NCBI RefSeq assembly: GCF_900113745.1
Contig: NZ_FOQL01000002.1
Coordinates: 310,001-374,000, forward strand
Source of the DNA: Pseudomonas guineae
GTDB lineage: Bacteria; Pseudomonadota; Gammaproteobacteria; Pseudomonadales; Pseudomonadaceae
Length of the DNA stretch: 64,000 bases
Reading direction: 5' to 3'
This document shows, one piece after another, positions 45,298 to 57,336 of the stretch (position 1 is the first letter of the stretch; every line of letters begins with the position of its first letter). The position numbers and the translations under genes were made by a program. The notes beneath the pieces were generated by a model. The model made no database searches. It was given only the letters and a program-made list of their open reading frames with translations, and had not been told where the DNA came from.

Positions 45298-48200
45298 TTA
45301 GTTGTCGTAACCCAAATTCGGCGCCAACCAACGCTCGCTGACGTTGAGGTCTTGTTTCTTGCGCGCCGTGTAGCTTTCCACTTGGTCCTTGTCGATTTTG
45401 CCGACGGCGAAGTACTTTGCCTGGGGGTGGGCGAAGTACCAGCCGCTGACCGAAGCCGCCGGGAACATGGCGTAGTGCTCGGTGAGGAATACCGCGCTGT
45501 CACCTGCCTTGTTGAATTCGGCTGCGGGGTCGAGCAGTTCAAACAGGGCTTTTTTCTCGGTGTGATCCGGGCAGGCTGGGTACCCGGGGGCAGGGCGGAT
45601 GCCTTTATAAGCTTCTTTGATCAGCTCGTCATTGCTGAGCTGTTCTTCCGGCTCATACCCCCAGTGGGTGGTGCGCACCTCTTTGTGCAGCCATTCAGCG
45701 CAGGCTTCCGCCAGGCGATCAGCCAGGGCTTTGACCATGATCGAGTTGTAGTCGTCGCCAGCGTCCTGATAGGCCTTGGCCACTTCCTCGGCACCAATGC
45801 CGGCGGTGGTGATAAAGCCGCCAATGTAGTCGGTGATACCGCTGTCTTTCGGCGCGACGAAGTCGGCCAGGGAGAAGTTCGGCTTGGCGTCCGGCTTGAT
45901 GGTTTGCTGGCGTAAGTGGTGCAGCATGGCGATGGGTTGACCGTCAGCGCCATACACTTCGAGGTCATCATCCTGCACCTGATTCGCCGGCCAGAAGCCA
46001 AATGTGGCGCGGGCACTGATCAATTTCTCGTCGATCAATTTTTTCAGCATCTCGCGGGCATCGGCATACAGCGAGGTAGCGGCTTCGCCGACCACTTCAT
46101 CGCTGAGGATGCGCGGGAACTTGCCGGCCAGGTCCCAGGAGATAAAGAACGGCGTCCAATCGATGTACTCGGCCAAAACATTCAGGTCGATATTGTCCAG
46201 CACCTTCACGCCGGTAAATCTCGGCACGCTTGGCTGATAGGTCGACCAGTCGAACGTGGGCTTGTTCTCTACCGATTTGGCGTAGCTCAGACGCTCTGTG
46301 CGGGCGCTGCGGTTGGCGGTGCGCTCGCGCACTTCGATGTAGTCCAGGCGGGTGCGCTCGACAAAGTCGGCCTTGAGTTCCTTCGACAGCAATTGAGTGG
46401 CCACGCCGACGGCGCGCGAGGCGTCGGTGACGTAGATCACCGCATCGTTCTGGTACTTGGGTTCGATTTTCACCGCGGTGTGGGCTTTAGAGGTGGTCGC
46501 GCCGCCGATCATCAGCGGCAGGGTAATGCCCTGGCGCTGCATTTCGCGGGCGACGTGGACCATCTCATCCAGCGACGGCGTGATCAGACCGGACAGGCCG
46601 ATGATGTCGCATTTCTCGGCGATGGCTGTTTGCAGGATTTTCTCTGCGGGCACCATCACGCCCATGTCGACGATGTCGTAGCCGTTGCAGCCGAGCACCA
46701 CACCGACGATGTTTTTACCGATGTCGTGTACGTCGCCTTTTACCGTGGCCATAAGGATTTTGCCCTTGGCCTCCGGCTTGTCGCCTTTTTCCAGCTCGAT
46801 AAAGGGGATCAGGTGACCGACCGCCTGCTTCATCACGCGGGCGGATTTAACCACTTGGGGCAGGAACATTTTACCGGCGCCGAATAGGTCACCGACCACA
46901 TTCATGCCGCTCATCAGCGGGCCTTCGATCACCTCGATTGGGCGTGCGCACTGCTGACGGCATTCTTCGGTATCGTCGATGATGTGGCTGGTAATGCCCT
47001 TAACCAACGCATGCTTGAGGCGCTCAACCACGCTCCAGGTGCGCCACTCTTCGGTTTCGACTTCTTTGACGCTGCCATCGCCCTTGTAGTTGTCGGCAAT
47101 CGCCAGCAGGGCGTCGGTGCCGTTTGGGGTGCGATTGAGCACCACGTCTTCGACCGCATCGCGCAGTTCTTTGGGGATTTCGTCGTAGATTTCCAGCTGA
47201 CCGGCGTTGACGATGCCCATGGTCAGGCCGTTCTGGATGGCGTAGTACAAGAACACCGAGTGAATGGCTTCACGCACCGGGTTGTTGCCACGGAAGGAGA
47301 ACGACACGTTGGACACGCCGCCTGAGGTCAGGGCAAAGGGCAGGTGATCGCGGATATACGCGCAGGCCTCAATAAAGTCGACTGCGTAGTTGTTGTGCTC
47401 CTCAATGCCGGTGGCCACGGCAAAGATGTTTGGGTCGAAGATGATGTCTTCCGGGGGAAAGCCCACTTCATTGACCAGAATGTCGTAGCTGCGTTTGCAG
47501 ATTTCACGCTTGCGCGCGGCGGTGTCGGCTTGGCCGGCTTCGTCGAAGGCCATCACCACCACGGCGGCGCCATAACGCTTACACAGCTTGGCGTGGTACT
47601 TGAACTGCTCGACGCCTTCCTTCATCGAAATCGAGTTGACGATGCCTTTGCCTTGGATGCACTTGAGGCCGGCCTCGATCACTTCCCACTTGGAGGAGTC
47701 GATCATGATCGGCACGCGCGAGATGTCCGGCTCGCCGGCGATCAGGTTGAGGAACTTCACCATCGCCGCCTTGGAATCGAGCATGCCCTCGTCCATGTTG
47801 ATGTCGATGACCTGAGCGCCGGCTTCCACCTGCTGCAAGGCGACTTCCAGGGCCTCGGTGTAATTCTCTTCGCGGATCAGCCGGGCGAAGCGCGCCGAAC
47901 CGGTGATGTTGGTGCGCTCGCCAACGTTGATAAACAGCGAACTGCGGTCGATGGTGAAGGGCTCAAGACCGGACAGGCGGCAGGCTTTGGGGATTTCTGG
48001 AATGACCCGCGGCGGGTACTTGCTCACCGCTTCGGCAATCGCCTGGATATGCGCCGGCGTGGTGCCGCAGCAACCGCCGATGATGTTCAAGAAGCCCGAG
48101 GCGGCGAACTCTTCCACCACCACCGCCATTTCAGCCGGGGTTTCATCGTACTCACCGAAGGCATTCGGCAGGCCGGCATTGGGGTGGGCGGAGACGTTGG

Positions 48201-49008
48201 TGCCGGCTTTAGCGGACAGCTCTTCCAGATACGGACGCAGGTCCTTGGCACCCAAGGCGCAGTTCAGCCCCACGGAGATCGGCTTGGCGTGGTTGACCGA
48301 GTTCCAGAAGGCTTCGGTGGTCTGCCCGGAGAGGGTGCGGCCGGAAGCGTCGGTGATGGTGCCGGAGATCATGATCGGCAGTTCGACGTTGTCGTCTTCA
48401 AACACCTGCTGCACGGCGAAAATCGCCGCCTTGGCGTTGAGGGTGTCGAAGATGGTTTCAATCAGAATCAGGTCCGCGCCGCCCTCGATCAGGCCACGGG
48501 TAGCCTCGACGTAGTTTTCCACCAGTTCGTCGAAGGTGACGTTGCGGTAGCCGGGGTCGTTGACATCCGGTGAGATCGAGCAAGTACGGCTGGTCGGGCC
48601 TAGCACGCCGGCGACAAAGCGTGGTTTGTTCGGGGTTTCCAGGGTCTTGGCATCCGCCACGCTACGAGCCAGGCGCGCACCTTCGACGTTCAGCTCATAG
48701 GCCAGGCTCTGCATGCCGTAATCGGCCTGAGACACCTGAGTGGCGTTGAAGGTGTTGGTTTCCAGAATGTCCGCGCCGGCATCCAGGTAAGCCTTCTCAA
48801 TAGCGCCGATCACATCCGGGCGGCTGAGAATCAGCAGGTCGTTATTGCCTTTAACGTCGCTTGGCCAGTCAGCAAAGCGGGCGCCACGGTAGTCCTCTTC
48901 CTCCAGTTTATAACTCTGGATCATGGTGCCCATGCCGCCGTCGAGGATCAGGATGCGCTCAGCGAGGGCCTTCTGTAGGGCTTGGAGACGGGCGTTACGA
49001 TCAGACAT
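45298..49008 (-). CDS. metH: Cobalamin-dependent methionine synthase
   Basis: Transfers the methyl group of 5-methyltetrahydrofolate to homocysteine through cobalamin. The 1236 residues show all four modules: homocysteine-binding barrel with zinc ligands in [11 protein letters not shown] and [10 protein letters not shown], folate-binding barrel ([15 protein letters not shown]), cobalamin module with [14 protein letters not shown] and the cap before it, and the C-terminal SAM-dependent reactivation domain ([15 protein letters not shown]). No B12 riboswitch fits in the 163-base gap upstream, but a perfect MetR-type site is found there. Confidence 0.98.
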   Translation of the reverse strand: MSDRNARLQALQKALAERILILDGGMGTMIQSYKLEEEDYRGARFADWPSDVKGNNDLLILSRPDVIGAIEKAYLDAGADILETNTFNATQVSQADYGMQSLAYELNVEGARLARSVADAKTLETPNKPRFVAGVLGPTSRTCSISPDVNDPGYRNVTFDELVENYVEATRGLIEGGADLILIETIFDTLNAKAAIFAVQQVFEDDNVELPIMISGTITDASGRTLSGQTTEAFWNSVNHAKPISVGLNCALGAKDLRPYLEELSAKAGTNVSAHPNAGLPNAFGEYDETPAEMAVVVEEFAASGFLNIIGGCCGTTPAHIQAIAEAVSKYPPRVIPEIPKACRLSGLEPFTIDRSSLFINVGERTNITGSARFARLIREENYTEALEVALQQVEAGAQVIDINMDEGMLDSKAAMVKFLNLIAGEPDISRVPIMIDSSKWEVIEAGLKCIQGKGIVNSISMKEGVEQFKYHAKLCKRYGAAVVVMAFDEAGQADTAARKREICKRSYDILVNEVGFPPEDIIFDPNIFAVATGIEEHNNYAVDFIEACAYIRDHLPFALTSGGVSNVSFSFRGNNPVREAIHSVFLYYAIQNGLTMGIVNAGQLEIYDEIPKELRDAVEDVVLNRTPNGTDALLAIADNYKGDGSVKEVETEEWRTWSVVERLKHALVKGITSHIIDDTEECRQQCARPIEVIEGPLMSGMNVVGDLFGAGKMFLPQVVKSARVMKQAVGHLIPFIELEKGDKPEAKGKILMATVKGDVHDIGKNIVGVVLGCNGYDIVDMGVMVPAEKILQTAIAEKCDIIGLSGLITPSLDEMVHVAREMQRQGITLPLMIGGATTSKAHTAVKIEPKYQNDAVIYVTDASRAVGVATQLLSKELKADFVERTRLDYIEVRERTANRSARTERLSYAKSVENKPTFDWSTYQPSVPRFTGVKVLDNIDLNVLAEYIDWTPFFISWDLAGKFPRILSDEVVGEAATSLYADAREMLKKLIDEKLISARATFGFWPANQVQDDDLEVYGADGQPIAMLHHLRQQTIKPDAKPNFSLADFVAPKDSGITDYIGGFITTAGIGAEEVAKAYQDAGDDYNSIMVKALADRLAEACAEWLHKEVRTTHWGYEPEEQLSNDELIKEAYKGIRPAPGYPACPDHTEKKALFELLDPAAEFNKAGDSAVFLTEHYAMFPAASVSGWYFAHPQAKYFAVGKIDKDQVESYTARKKQDLNVSERWLAPNLGYDN

Positions 49009-49087
49009 GGGGAACTACCTGGAGAGCGGAAACAAAGGCGGCGATGATAGCAAAGCTGCACGCTTTTGCAGCGGGCGCGATTTATCA

Positions 49088-49100
49088 TGAATATAGTTCA
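49088..49100. promoter_or_regulatory. Putative MetR-binding site
   Basis: TGAA-TATAG-TTCA fits the MetR consensus TGAA-N5-TTCA exactly, and the dyad extends one more base pair pair on each side to CATGAA/TTCATG. It lies 80 bases upstream of metH and 72 bases upstream of cti, between the divergent genes. MetR activates metH or metE with homocysteine as co-effector in enterics (established); binding here is inferred from the sequence. Confidence 0.7.
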
Positions 49101-49171
49101 TGTTGATGGGTTCGCCTTGCTTCGCCGCAGACAGCTAAAATCGCCGCCTATGCCATTTTAGAGACGCTTCT

Positions 49172-51451
49172 ATGTTCTGCCGCTTACTGTTTAGCGCGTG
49201 TGTATTGTTCATCGGCTCAATACAGGCGGCCGAACCGCTCTCCTACAGCCGCGACATCCAACCGATTTTTACCCAGCACTGCGTGGCCTGCCATGCTTGT
49301 TATGACGCTGCCTGCCAGCTCAACTTGGGCAGCGGCGAAGGCGTGCAGCGCGGCGCCAGCAAGGCTACGGTGTACAACGGCGCACGCAGCCAGGCGCAGG
49401 TCACCACCCGTTTGTATGTTGACGCCCATGGCGCCGCTGCATGGCAGCGCAAAGGCTTTACTTCGGTGCTGGAACCACAGGACAGCCAGGCCGCTCTGCT
49501 GGCGCGCATGCTGGAGATGGGCCACCAGCAACCGTTTGCCGCCAATAGTAAACTGCCGGCCGAACTGAATATCAGCATCAAGCGGCTCAACCAATGCCCG
49601 CTGCCGCAGCAGTTCGCCGAGTTTGCCCAGCAAAATCCGTTAGCTGGCATGCCGTTCGCGGTGACCGGGTTAAATGATGGCGACTATCAGACACTGCAAA
49701 ATTGGCTGAAACAGGGTGCTCCGGTAGATCAGCAGGCACTCCAGGCCAGTGCGGCGGAAGCGCAGCAGATTGCCACTTGGGAAGCCTTTATGAATGCCCC
49801 CGGTGCTCGCGAGGCGCTGGTTTCGCGCTGGTTATTCGAGCATTTGTTTCTCGCTCACATGCATTTCGCGGGGGGGGAGCTAGGACATTTCTTTCAAATG
49901 GTGCGCTCACGCACGCCCAGCGGGCAGCCGGTGGACATCATCGCGACACGCCTACCTAACGAGGATCCTGGCAGCGAGTTCTATTACCGCCTGAGGCCGG
50001 TGCAGGGTGTGATCGTGCATAAAACCCATGTTACCTATGGGCTGAGTGCGGCCAAGCTTGCGCGAATCAAGCAGCTGTTCTTCGCATCGAACTGGCAGGC
50101 AGAAGCGGTGCCAGGCTACGGCCTGCAGCGCCGTGCCAATCCGTTCGAGACCTTTGCCGCTATTCCTGCTCAAGCACGTTACCAATTCATGCTGGATAAC
50201 GCCGAATACTTCGTGCGCACCTTTATTCGCGGGCCAGTGTGTCGTGGGCAGATTGCCACGGATGTGATTCGTGATAATTTCTGGACGCTGTTTCAGGACC
50301 CGCAACACGACCTGTACATCACCGACCCGGCGTACCGCGAGCAGGCGAACGCGCTGCTGGCCATGCCTGGGCAGCTCGATAGCATCAGTGACCTCGTCGG
50401 TCTGTGGCGCGCCTACCGCGATAAACGTAATGAATACGAAGGGCTGCGCATGCAGCGTTATGCCGACGCGCCTGCGCCGAGTTGGTCGCATATCTGGGCC
50501 GGTAACGACAATGCGCTGCTGTCGATCTTTCGCCAGCATGACAGCGCCTCGGTGCGTAAAGGTCTAATTGGTGAAGTTCCGCAGACGATTTGGTGGCTGG
50601 ACTTCCCTTTACTTGAGCGCACCTACTACCAGTTGGTCGTAAATTACGATGTGTTCGGCAACGTATCTCACCAGGCGCAGACGCGGCTGTACTTTGATTT
50701 AATCCGCAACGGGGCGGAGGTCAATTTCCTGCGTTTAATGCCCGCCGCGTCGCGTCAGAACTATTTGGACGATTGGTACCAAAGTGGCGGAAAACTGAAA
50801 ATCTGGCTCGACTATCACGCTATTGACAGCAAAAGTCCGAGTGCCTTGCAGCTGGCGGGCAGTGATCCTAAACGGCAGTTTGTCGAGACCCTACTGGAGC
50901 GCTACGGTAGCCTGAATGCGCGGCCTGACCCGATCAATCGTTGCAGTGGTGCGCATTGCCACCGCCCTGGCATTGACGCCGAACTGCAGCGCGCTGAACA
51001 GTCTTTGAGCCGTCTAACGGCCAAGCCGGCCGGCGCACTCAAAGTGATTGATCAGCTACCGGAGGCCACCCTGCTGCGGGTAGAGATGGCCGATGGGCAG
51101 CGTGAGGTGTACAGCCTGCTGCGCAATCGCGCGCATTCCAACGTGGCCTTCATGTTGGGCGAAGAACTGCGCTACCAGCCGGCCCTGGATACTCTGACGG
51201 TCTACCCAGGAGTGCTCAGCAGTTACCCAAACTTTATCTTCAATATCCCGGCGGCACAGGTGGCGGAATTTGTCACGGCGCTAGAGCAGGCCCGCGACGC
51301 GCCCGCCTTCGAGCAGGTGGTTGAACGCTGGGGCATTCGCCGTACTCACCCGCAGTTCTGGCGCTTCTTCCACGATATGGCGGCCGCTATCCAACAAACC
51401 GAGCCTATTGAGGCCGGCGTGCTAGATATGAATCGCTATGAGAATTTGTAG
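49172..51451 (+). CDS. cti: Fatty acid cis/trans isomerase
   Basis: Periplasmic heme enzyme that turns cis-unsaturated fatty acids of membrane phospholipids into trans forms, stiffening the membrane under solvent or heat stress. A signal peptide covers about 20 residues (SIQAA then EPLSY), followed by the cytochrome c type heme site CVACH (Cys37, Cys40, His41). The 759-residue length fits Pseudomonas Cti. It is divergent from metH, as is common in the genus. A run of eight G (49870-49877) lies within the reading frame. The enzyme is constitutively made in other Pseudomonas and regulated by substrate access (family knowledge). Confidence 0.96.
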   Translation: MFCRLLFSACVLFIGSIQAAEPLSYSRDIQPIFTQHCVACHACYDAACQLNLGSGEGVQRGASKATVYNGARSQAQVTTRLYVDAHGAAAWQRKGFTSVLEPQDSQAALLARMLEMGHQQPFAANSKLPAELNISIKRLNQCPLPQQFAEFAQQNPLAGMPFAVTGLNDGDYQTLQNWLKQGAPVDQQALQASAAEAQQIATWEAFMNAPGAREALVSRWLFEHLFLAHMHFAGGELGHFFQMVRSRTPSGQPVDIIATRLPNEDPGSEFYYRLRPVQGVIVHKTHVTYGLSAAKLARIKQLFFASNWQAEAVPGYGLQRRANPFETFAAIPAQARYQFMLDNAEYFVRTFIRGPVCRGQIATDVIRDNFWTLFQDPQHDLYITDPAYREQANALLAMPGQLDSISDLVGLWRAYRDKRNEYEGLRMQRYADAPAPSWSHIWAGNDNALLSIFRQHDSASVRKGLIGEVPQTIWWLDFPLLERTYYQLVVNYDVFGNVSHQAQTRLYFDLIRNGAEVNFLRLMPAASRQNYLDDWYQSGGKLKIWLDYHAIDSKSPSALQLAGSDPKRQFVETLLERYGSLNARPDPINRCSGAHCHRPGIDAELQRAEQSLSRLTAKPAGALKVIDQLPEATLLRVEMADGQREVYSLLRNRAHSNVAFMLGEELRYQPALDTLTVYPGVLSSYPNFIFNIPAAQVAEFVTALEQARDAPAFEQVVERWGIRRTHPQFWRFFHDMAAAIQQTEPIEAGVLDMNRYENL

Positions 51452-51467
51452 CGGCGGGGCAGGTGAC

Positions 51468-51494
51468 GCATGGCACGTGTTAGGCGTGCCATGC
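51468..51494. terminator. Strong hairpin between convergent cti and aer
   Basis: GCATGGCACG (51468-51477) pairs perfectly with CGTGCCATGC (51485-51494) across seven bases. There is no adjoining T-run on either strand, so its use as a bidirectional terminator is probable but not certain. Confidence 0.6.
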
Positions 51495-51505
51495 GCCATG
51501 CTGTT

Positions 51506-53071
51506 TTAGCGGTTGAAGCGCTCTACCAGGGCGTACTGGCCTTGAGCGGTGGCGGTGAGAGCTTCGCTGAGCAAGGCCGTGTCATGCGCCTCGCCAGCCG
51601 TTTTATCGGCGAGCTGGGCGATGGTGGTGATGCTGCGGTTGACCTCGTCAGCGACGGCGCTCTGTTCCTCGGCGGCAGCAGCGATCTGGTCGGCCATGCT
51701 GGCGATATTGGCAACGGCGTCACTGATTCCGGCCAGGGCGTCGTCGGCCTGTTGCACACGCACAACGCCTTCTTCTGCCTGTTTACGGCCGATTTCCATG
51801 GTCATTACCGCTTCTTCAGCCGTGCGTTGCAGCTTGGCAATCAGCTGGTGGATCTGCCCGGTGGATTCAGCCGTACGCTGCGCCAGTGAACGGACTTCAT
51901 CTGCGACCACCGCAAAACCACGGCCCATTTCCCCAGCCCGTGCGGCTTCGATGGCGGCGTTAAGTGCGAGCAGGTTGGTCTGGTCGGCGATGCCTTTGAT
52001 CACATCGACTACACCACCGATTTCATTGCTGTCTTGCGCCAGGCGGGTCACCGTTTCGCCAGTATCTCCGACCGACTGCGACAGGCGTTGAATGGCTTGA
52101 CGGGTTTCGCTGGCAATAGTGCGGCCGGCGCTGGTTAGGCGATTCGCATCCTGGGTGGCGATGGCCGTACGCGCTACGTTGCTGGCAACTTCCAGGGTGG
52201 TGGCCGCCATTTCATTGATGGCGGTGGCAACCTGATCGGTTTCGCTGCGCTGGCGTTCTAACCCGGCAGAACTGTTGTGCGCCAACGAGTCGGCTTGCTT
52301 GGCTTGCAGGGTCAACTGCTCGGCAGTGTCCTGCAGCCGCGTCAGACAGGTTTTCAGGCGCGCTTCCTGACTGAGAATGGACATTTCCAAACGACCCTCT
52401 GAGCCTCGGCTGTCGGTGTACATCTGCGCAATAAGCGGGTCGGAGGTGGTCTGGTCGGCCAGCTTTAGCAGGCGTTTAAGGCCACGCTGCTGCCAGTTCA
52501 GGCCGATCAACCCGAGCGGGACTGATACGGCCGCAGCGAGGGCAAAACCCCAACTGGTGTCGAGCCACGCGCCGATCAGAAAGCCGATCTGACTGATCAG
52601 GATAAACGGCAGCCAGTTTTGCAAAACCGGTAGCCAGCGGTCACTGCTCGGGATGGCTGACTTGCCGCTATTAATGCGTTGGTAGAGCGCCTCAGCACGG
52701 CGCACTTGTTCGGTGGTCGGCTTCACCCGCACCGACTCAAAACCTATTACCTGATTGTTCTCGGTGACTGGCGTCACGTAGGCATTGACCCAGTAGTGGT
52801 CACCATTTTTGCAACGATTTTTGACAATGCCCATCCATGGCCGGCCTTGCTTCAAGGTGTCCCACATGTGCTGGAACACCGCAGGCGGCACATCTGGATG
52901 GCGTACTAAATTATGTGGCGCACGAATCAACTCATCACGGGTGAAACCGCTGATGTCAACAAAGGCATCATTGCAGTAGGTGATCTGACCTTTGGTGTCG
53001 GTGGTGGAGATCAGTCGCTGCTGCGCGGGGAAGCTGCGGTCACGCTGAGTAATAGGCTGGTTGTTACGCAT
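51506..53071 (-). CDS. aer: Aerotaxis receptor (PAS-domain chemoreceptor)
   Basis: A 521-residue methyl-accepting chemotaxis protein with an N-terminal PAS domain (about 10-120; [24 protein letters not shown]-binding in Aer), a hydrophobic hairpin at about 155-195 that anchors it without a periplasmic domain, HAMP-like linker, and a cytoplasmic signalling domain whose hairpin tip contains [19 protein letters not shown]. It senses the redox state of the respiratory chain through FAD (family knowledge). Same length and same position next to acnA as P. aeruginosa aer, from memory. A terminator separates it from acnA. Confidence 0.95.
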   Translation of the reverse strand: MRNNQPITQRDRSFPAQQRLISTTDTKGQITYCNDAFVDISGFTRDELIRAPHNLVRHPDVPPAVFQHMWDTLKQGRPWMGIVKNRCKNGDHYWVNAYVTPVTENNQVIGFESVRVKPTTEQVRRAEALYQRINSGKSAIPSSDRWLPVLQNWLPFILISQIGFLIGAWLDTSWGFALAAAVSVPLGLIGLNWQQRGLKRLLKLADQTTSDPLIAQMYTDSRGSEGRLEMSILSQEARLKTCLTRLQDTAEQLTLQAKQADSLAHNSSAGLERQRSETDQVATAINEMAATTLEVASNVARTAIATQDANRLTSAGRTIASETRQAIQRLSQSVGDTGETVTRLAQDSNEIGGVVDVIKGIADQTNLLALNAAIEAARAGEMGRGFAVVADEVRSLAQRTAESTGQIHQLIAKLQRTAEEAVMTMEIGRKQAEEGVVRVQQADDALAGISDAVANIASMADQIAAAAEEQSAVADEVNRSITTIAQLADKTAGEAHDTALLSEALTATAQGQYALVERFNR

Positions 53072-53129
53072 GGCGGGGTAATCCTTTAATCGATGCCATA
53101 TGATCGGCCATTGCTGCTAGAAGTTGAAT

Positions 53130-53166
53130 AAAAAATACCGCGCGCCTTAGCCGCGGTATTTTTTTC
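53130..53166. terminator. Rho-independent terminator between acnA and aer
   Basis: AATACCGCG (53134-53142) pairs perfectly with CGCGGTATT (53152-53160), with a run of A on the left and T on the right. Read on the minus strand it ends acnA about 45 bases after its stop, before the aer promoter. Confidence 0.93.
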
Positions 53167-53206
53167 ACTTAAGCAGGCAAGCCTCTAGAACAGTCTCTGC
53201 AGACTT

Positions 53207-55951
53207 TTACGGGGCAGCGATCAACTGACGCAGTACATAGTGGAGGATGCCGCCTGCTTTGAAGTACTCCACTTCGTTAAGGGTGTCGATGCGGCACAGT
53301 ACTTCAACACTTTCACGGCTACTGTCCTCGCGGAGGATGTCCAAGGTCAGCGTCATCGATGGGTGCAACTCCACCCCATCGAGCCCGCATATATTGAGTT
53401 TTTCTTTACCTGTAAGACCCAGCGTTGTGCGGCTTTGTCCAAGCTTGAACTGCAAAGGCAAGACGCCCATGCCGACCAAGTTGGAGCGATGGATGCGCTC
53501 GAAACTCTCGGCAATCACCGCCTTGATCCCAAGCAAGTTGGTGCCCTTGGCGGCCCAGTCGCGGCTAGACCCGGTGCCGTATTCCTTGCCGGCAATCACC
53601 ACCAGCGGGGTGCCGGCGTCTTGATAGCGCATGGCAGCATCGTAGATCGACAGCTGCTCGCCGCTCGGTATGTGCAAGGTATTGCCACCTTCTTCGCCGC
53701 CAAGCATTTCGTTGCGAATACGGATGTTAGCGAAGGTGCCGCGCATCATCACGTGGTGATTACCGCGCCGTGAACCGTAGGAGTTGAAGTCGACTGGTTC
53801 GACGCCTTGTTCACGTAAATAGCGGCCAGCCGGACTGTTGGCCTTTATATTGCCGGCCGGAGAGATGTGATCGGTGGTCACCGAATCGCCGAGCAAGGCA
53901 AGGATAGCCGCCTGGTGAATGTCACCAATGTGCGGTGGTGCGTCGGCGATATTTTCGAAAAACGGTGGGTGCTGGATATAGGTCGAGTCGTCCTGCCAGG
54001 CATAAGTAGCAGCCTGCGGTATTTCGATGGCCTGCCACTCTGCATCGCCGGAAAACACTTCAGCGTATTCCTTGTGGAACATGGCGGTATCGACCTTGAG
54101 AATCGCTTCGGCGATTTCCGCCTGGCTTGGCCAGATGTCTTTGAGGTAGACCGGATGACCGTCTTTGCCTTGGCCCAGCGCTTCGCGAGTGATGTCGATG
54201 CGCACATTTCCGGCCAAGGCATAAGCCACTACTAAGGGCGGCGAGGCCAGCCAGTTGGTTTTCACCAACGGATGCACGCGACCCTCGAAATTGCGGTTAC
54301 CGGACAGCACCGAGGCGACGCTCAGGTCGGACTGCTGGATGGCCTGTTCAATCGGTTCAAGCAGGGGGCCGGAGTTACCGATGCAGGTGGTACAACCGTA
54401 ACCGACCAGATCGAAGCCCAGTTCATCCAGATATTTAGTCAGTCCTGCGGCGTTGAAGTATTCGGTGACTACTTTTGAACCGGGGGCCAGCGAGCTTTTA
54501 ACCCAAGGCTTACGCTGCAGGCCTTTTTCCACGGCTTTTTTCGCCAGCAGGCCGGCAGCCATCATTACGCTGGGGTTGGAGGTGTTGGTGCAGGAGGTAA
54601 TAGCGGCGATGACCACCGCGCCGTTCTTCAGTCGGTGGATCTGCCCATCATGTTGATAGTCGGTCTCGCCGACCAGCGCTGCGCTACCGACCGCTGCGCC
54701 ACCACCGCCTTCGCCGATAAGGCGGGCATCCGCGCTGGCCTCAGGCTTGACCTGCAAGGCGATAAAGTCATCGAAAGCGTGTTTGACTTGGGGCAGGGTG
54801 ACGCGATCCTGCGGACGTTTCGGCCCGGCCAGGCAAGCTTCTACGCTACCCATGTCCAGTTCAAGGCTGTCGCTGAACAGCGGCTCAACACCCGGCTCGC
54901 GCCACAGGCCCTGGGTCTTGCAGTAGGCCTCAACAAGTTTGACGGCCTGCTCCGGACGACCGGACAGGCGCAGATAACCGAGGGTAATCGCGTCGACCGG
55001 GAAGAAGCCGCAAGTGGCGCCGTACTCCGGCGCCATGTTGGCGATGGTGGCGCGGTCAGCCAGTGGCAAGTCGGCCAGGCCATCACCATAGAACTCGACG
55101 AACTTACCCACAACGCCTTTGCTGCGCAGCATCTGGGTGACAGTCAGTACCAAATCGGTGGCGGTGATGCCTTCTTTGAGTTTGCCGCTGAGCTTGAAGC
55201 CGATCACTTCGGGAATGAGCATCGACACCGGCTGACCGAGCATCGCCGCTTCTGCTTCTATGCCGCCCACGCCCCAGCCAAGTACGCCGAGGCCGTTGAT
55301 CATAGTGGTGTGCGAGTCAGTGCCCACCAGAGTGTCGGGGAAGGCAAAGGTGTGGCCGTTCTCTTCCTTGGTCCATACGGTGCGCCCAAGGTATTCCAAG
55401 TTGACCTGGTGGCAGATGCCGGTGCCCGGCGGCACTACGCTGAAGTTATCGAAAGCATGCTGGCCCCAGCGCAAAAAGGCATAGCGTTCACCGTTGCGCT
55501 GCATTTCCATGGCAACGTTTTGCTCGAACGCGGATTGGGTGGCGAACTTGTCGACCATGACCGAGTGATCGATCACCAAGTCAACCGGTGACAGCGGATT
55601 AATCTTCTGTGGATCGCCGCCGGCCTTAGCCATGGCGTCACGCATGGCGGCCAGATCAACCACGGCCGGTACGCCGGTGAAGTCCTGCATCAATACCCGC
55701 GCTGGACGGTACTGGATTTCCCGCTCCGAACTGCGGCTCTGCAGCCAGTCAGCCACGGCCTGCAGGTCAGTGCCGGTGACGGTTTTACCGTCTTCCCAGC
55801 GCAATAGGTTTTCCAGCAAGACTTTCAGTGACATGGGTAGCTGATCGATATTGCCCAGCGTCTTGGCGGCTTCGGGCAGGCTGAAATATTGGTAGCTGTG
55901 GCCATCAACGTCGAGGCTACGACGGCTGTTCAGGCTGTCTAAGGAAGGCAT
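53207..55951 (-). CDS. acnA: Aconitate hydratase A
   Basis: Iron-sulfur enzyme of the TCA cycle that interconverts citrate and isocitrate. The three cluster ligands are the Cys in [12 protein letters not shown] and two in [13 protein letters not shown]; the swivel domain with [18 protein letters not shown] is at the C-terminus. The product of 914 residues fits the AcnA/IRP class. The ATG at 55951 ([13 protein letters not shown]) has GGAG 7 bases upstream; an in-frame ATG at 55975 is less likely. Transcribed alone, with a terminator before aer. Confidence 0.97.
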   Translation of the reverse strand: MPSLDSLNSRRSLDVDGHSYQYFSLPEAAKTLGNIDQLPMSLKVLLENLLRWEDGKTVTGTDLQAVADWLQSRSSEREIQYRPARVLMQDFTGVPAVVDLAAMRDAMAKAGGDPQKINPLSPVDLVIDHSVMVDKFATQSAFEQNVAMEMQRNGERYAFLRWGQHAFDNFSVVPPGTGICHQVNLEYLGRTVWTKEENGHTFAFPDTLVGTDSHTTMINGLGVLGWGVGGIEAEAAMLGQPVSMLIPEVIGFKLSGKLKEGITATDLVLTVTQMLRSKGVVGKFVEFYGDGLADLPLADRATIANMAPEYGATCGFFPVDAITLGYLRLSGRPEQAVKLVEAYCKTQGLWREPGVEPLFSDSLELDMGSVEACLAGPKRPQDRVTLPQVKHAFDDFIALQVKPEASADARLIGEGGGGAAVGSAALVGETDYQHDGQIHRLKNGAVVIAAITSCTNTSNPSVMMAAGLLAKKAVEKGLQRKPWVKSSLAPGSKVVTEYFNAAGLTKYLDELGFDLVGYGCTTCIGNSGPLLEPIEQAIQQSDLSVASVLSGNRNFEGRVHPLVKTNWLASPPLVVAYALAGNVRIDITREALGQGKDGHPVYLKDIWPSQAEIAEAILKVDTAMFHKEYAEVFSGDAEWQAIEIPQAATYAWQDDSTYIQHPPFFENIADAPPHIGDIHQAAILALLGDSVTTDHISPAGNIKANSPAGRYLREQGVEPVDFNSYGSRRGNHHVMMRGTFANIRIRNEMLGGEEGGNTLHIPSGEQLSIYDAAMRYQDAGTPLVVIAGKEYGTGSSRDWAAKGTNLLGIKAVIAESFERIHRSNLVGMGVLPLQFKLGQSRTTLGLTGKEKLNICGLDGVELHPSMTLTLDILREDSSRESVEVLCRIDTLNEVEYFKAGGILHYVLRQLIAAP

Positions 55952-56221
55952 TGCGCATCTCCTTGGGCTTGCCACGGTGCAAGCCGGATTAATTACTGCA
56001 GAGCGTTCACCCTAGCCCTGCCGGGTCATGCTTGCCAAGTATTGGCGAGCGAGAGGTCGGTTGCTAAGCACCGTTTCTTGTTGCTGGCACCGCCATGGTG
56101 TTGGCTGGTTGCACCTCAACGTTAAATACGTCGGTTTAACCATCGTCTGCTCTAACTGGACAGGTCGCGGGGGCTAAGGGTTCCCGAGTCCGTTATGATG
56201 CGCGTCTTGAGGAGAACCCCG

Positions 56222-57292
56222 ATGAATACCCCCGCAATCAATACCCTGCTACTGCACTGCCGCCCTGGTTTCGAGAATGAGGTGTGTGCGGAAATCGCCG
56301 AGCATGCCGCGCGCCTAGATGTAGCCGGTTATGCTAAAGCCAAGCCGAGTACCGCGTGCGCCGAATTTATCTGCACCGAGGAAGACGGCGCCGAGCGATT
56401 AATGCGTGGGGTTCGCTTCAATCAGCTGATCTTTCCGCGGCAATGGGCGCGCGGAGTGTTTATCGATTTACCTGAACTGGATCGCATCAGTGTGTTGCTC
56501 AGTCATCTGGCTAATTTCCCGGTATTTGGCAGCTTGTGGCTGGAAGTGCTGGATACCAATGACGGCAAAGAGTTGTCGAATTTCTGCAAGAAGTTCGAAG
56601 CGCCGCTGCGCAATGCCCTGACTAAGGCCGGCAAGCTGGTTGAGGATGAGCGCAAACCGCGCTTGCTGCTGACTTTTAAAAGCGGCCGTGAAGTGTTTGT
56701 CGGCATGGCTGAAATCAATAATTCAGCGCAGTGGCCCATGGGCATCCCGCGCTTGAAGTTTCCTCGCGAGTCACCAAGCCGCTCAACCCTCAAGCTGGAA
56801 GAGGCCTGGCATACCTTTATTCCTCGCGAACAGTGGGATGAGCGCCTGTCGGGGGACATGACTGCTGTCGACCTTGGCGCGGCTCCCGGCGGCTGGACCT
56901 ATCAACTGGTCAAGCGCGGCATGCTGGTCACCGCTATTGATAATGGGCCGATGGCTGAAAGCCTGATGGACACCGGTCTAGTACAGCATTTGATGGTTGA
57001 CGGCTTTACCTGGAAGCCTAAGCAGCCGGTGGACTGGATGGTCTGCGACATAGTCGAAAAACCGGCGCGCAGTGCCGCACTATTGGAAGCCTGGATCGGC
57101 GAAGGTCATTGCCGCGAAGCCGTGGTCAACCTCAAGCTGCCGATGAAACAGCGCTACGCCGAAGTACGTCGTCTGTTGCTACGCCTAGAAGATGGCTTTG
57201 CAGAGCGCAAAATCAAGGTGTCGATTGCCTGCAAACAGCTCTACCACGACCGCGAGGAAGTGACCTGTCACTTACGCCGGTTAGGTAAGTAA
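56222..57292 (+). CDS. rlmM: 23S rRNA C2498 2'-O-ribose methyltransferase
   Basis: SAM-dependent methyltransferase of 356 residues that modifies C2498 of 23S rRNA. An N-terminal THUMP-like part is followed by a Rossmann domain with [19 protein letters not shown], the catalytic Lys/Asp/Lys/Glu set around MVCDIVEKP and [14 protein letters not shown], as in RlmM (YgdE). The ATG at 56222 has GAGGAG 7 bases upstream; the in-frame ATG at 56195 lacks one. tusA follows after 44 bases. Confidence 0.96.
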   Translation: MNTPAINTLLLHCRPGFENEVCAEIAEHAARLDVAGYAKAKPSTACAEFICTEEDGAERLMRGVRFNQLIFPRQWARGVFIDLPELDRISVLLSHLANFPVFGSLWLEVLDTNDGKELSNFCKKFEAPLRNALTKAGKLVEDERKPRLLLTFKSGREVFVGMAEINNSAQWPMGIPRLKFPRESPSRSTLKLEEAWHTFIPREQWDERLSGDMTAVDLGAAPGGWTYQLVKRGMLVTAIDNGPMAESLMDTGLVQHLMVDGFTWKPKQPVDWMVCDIVEKPARSAALLEAWIGEGHCREAVVNLKLPMKQRYAEVRRLLLRLEDGFAERKIKVSIACKQLYHDREEVTCHLRRLGK

Positions 57293-57336
57293 GCCTTTTT
57301 TGCGCGAGAATAGTGGCCTGCAACTGGAGCCCCCTG

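Noticed and set aside
45277..48573. Several long plus-strand open frames opposite metH (up to 409 codons)
   Set aside because: They are mirror frames of a conserved gene with GC-rich third positions; the translations lack motifs, and metH is complete across the whole region.
49009..49171. Cobalamin riboswitch upstream of metH
   Set aside because: The gap of 163 bases is too short for the usual element plus promoters, and no B12-box-like sequence was seen.
54635..55591. 318-codon plus-strand frame opposite acnA
   Set aside because: Antisense shadow of an intact aconitase; composition is His/Gly/Asp-rich as expected from reversed codons.
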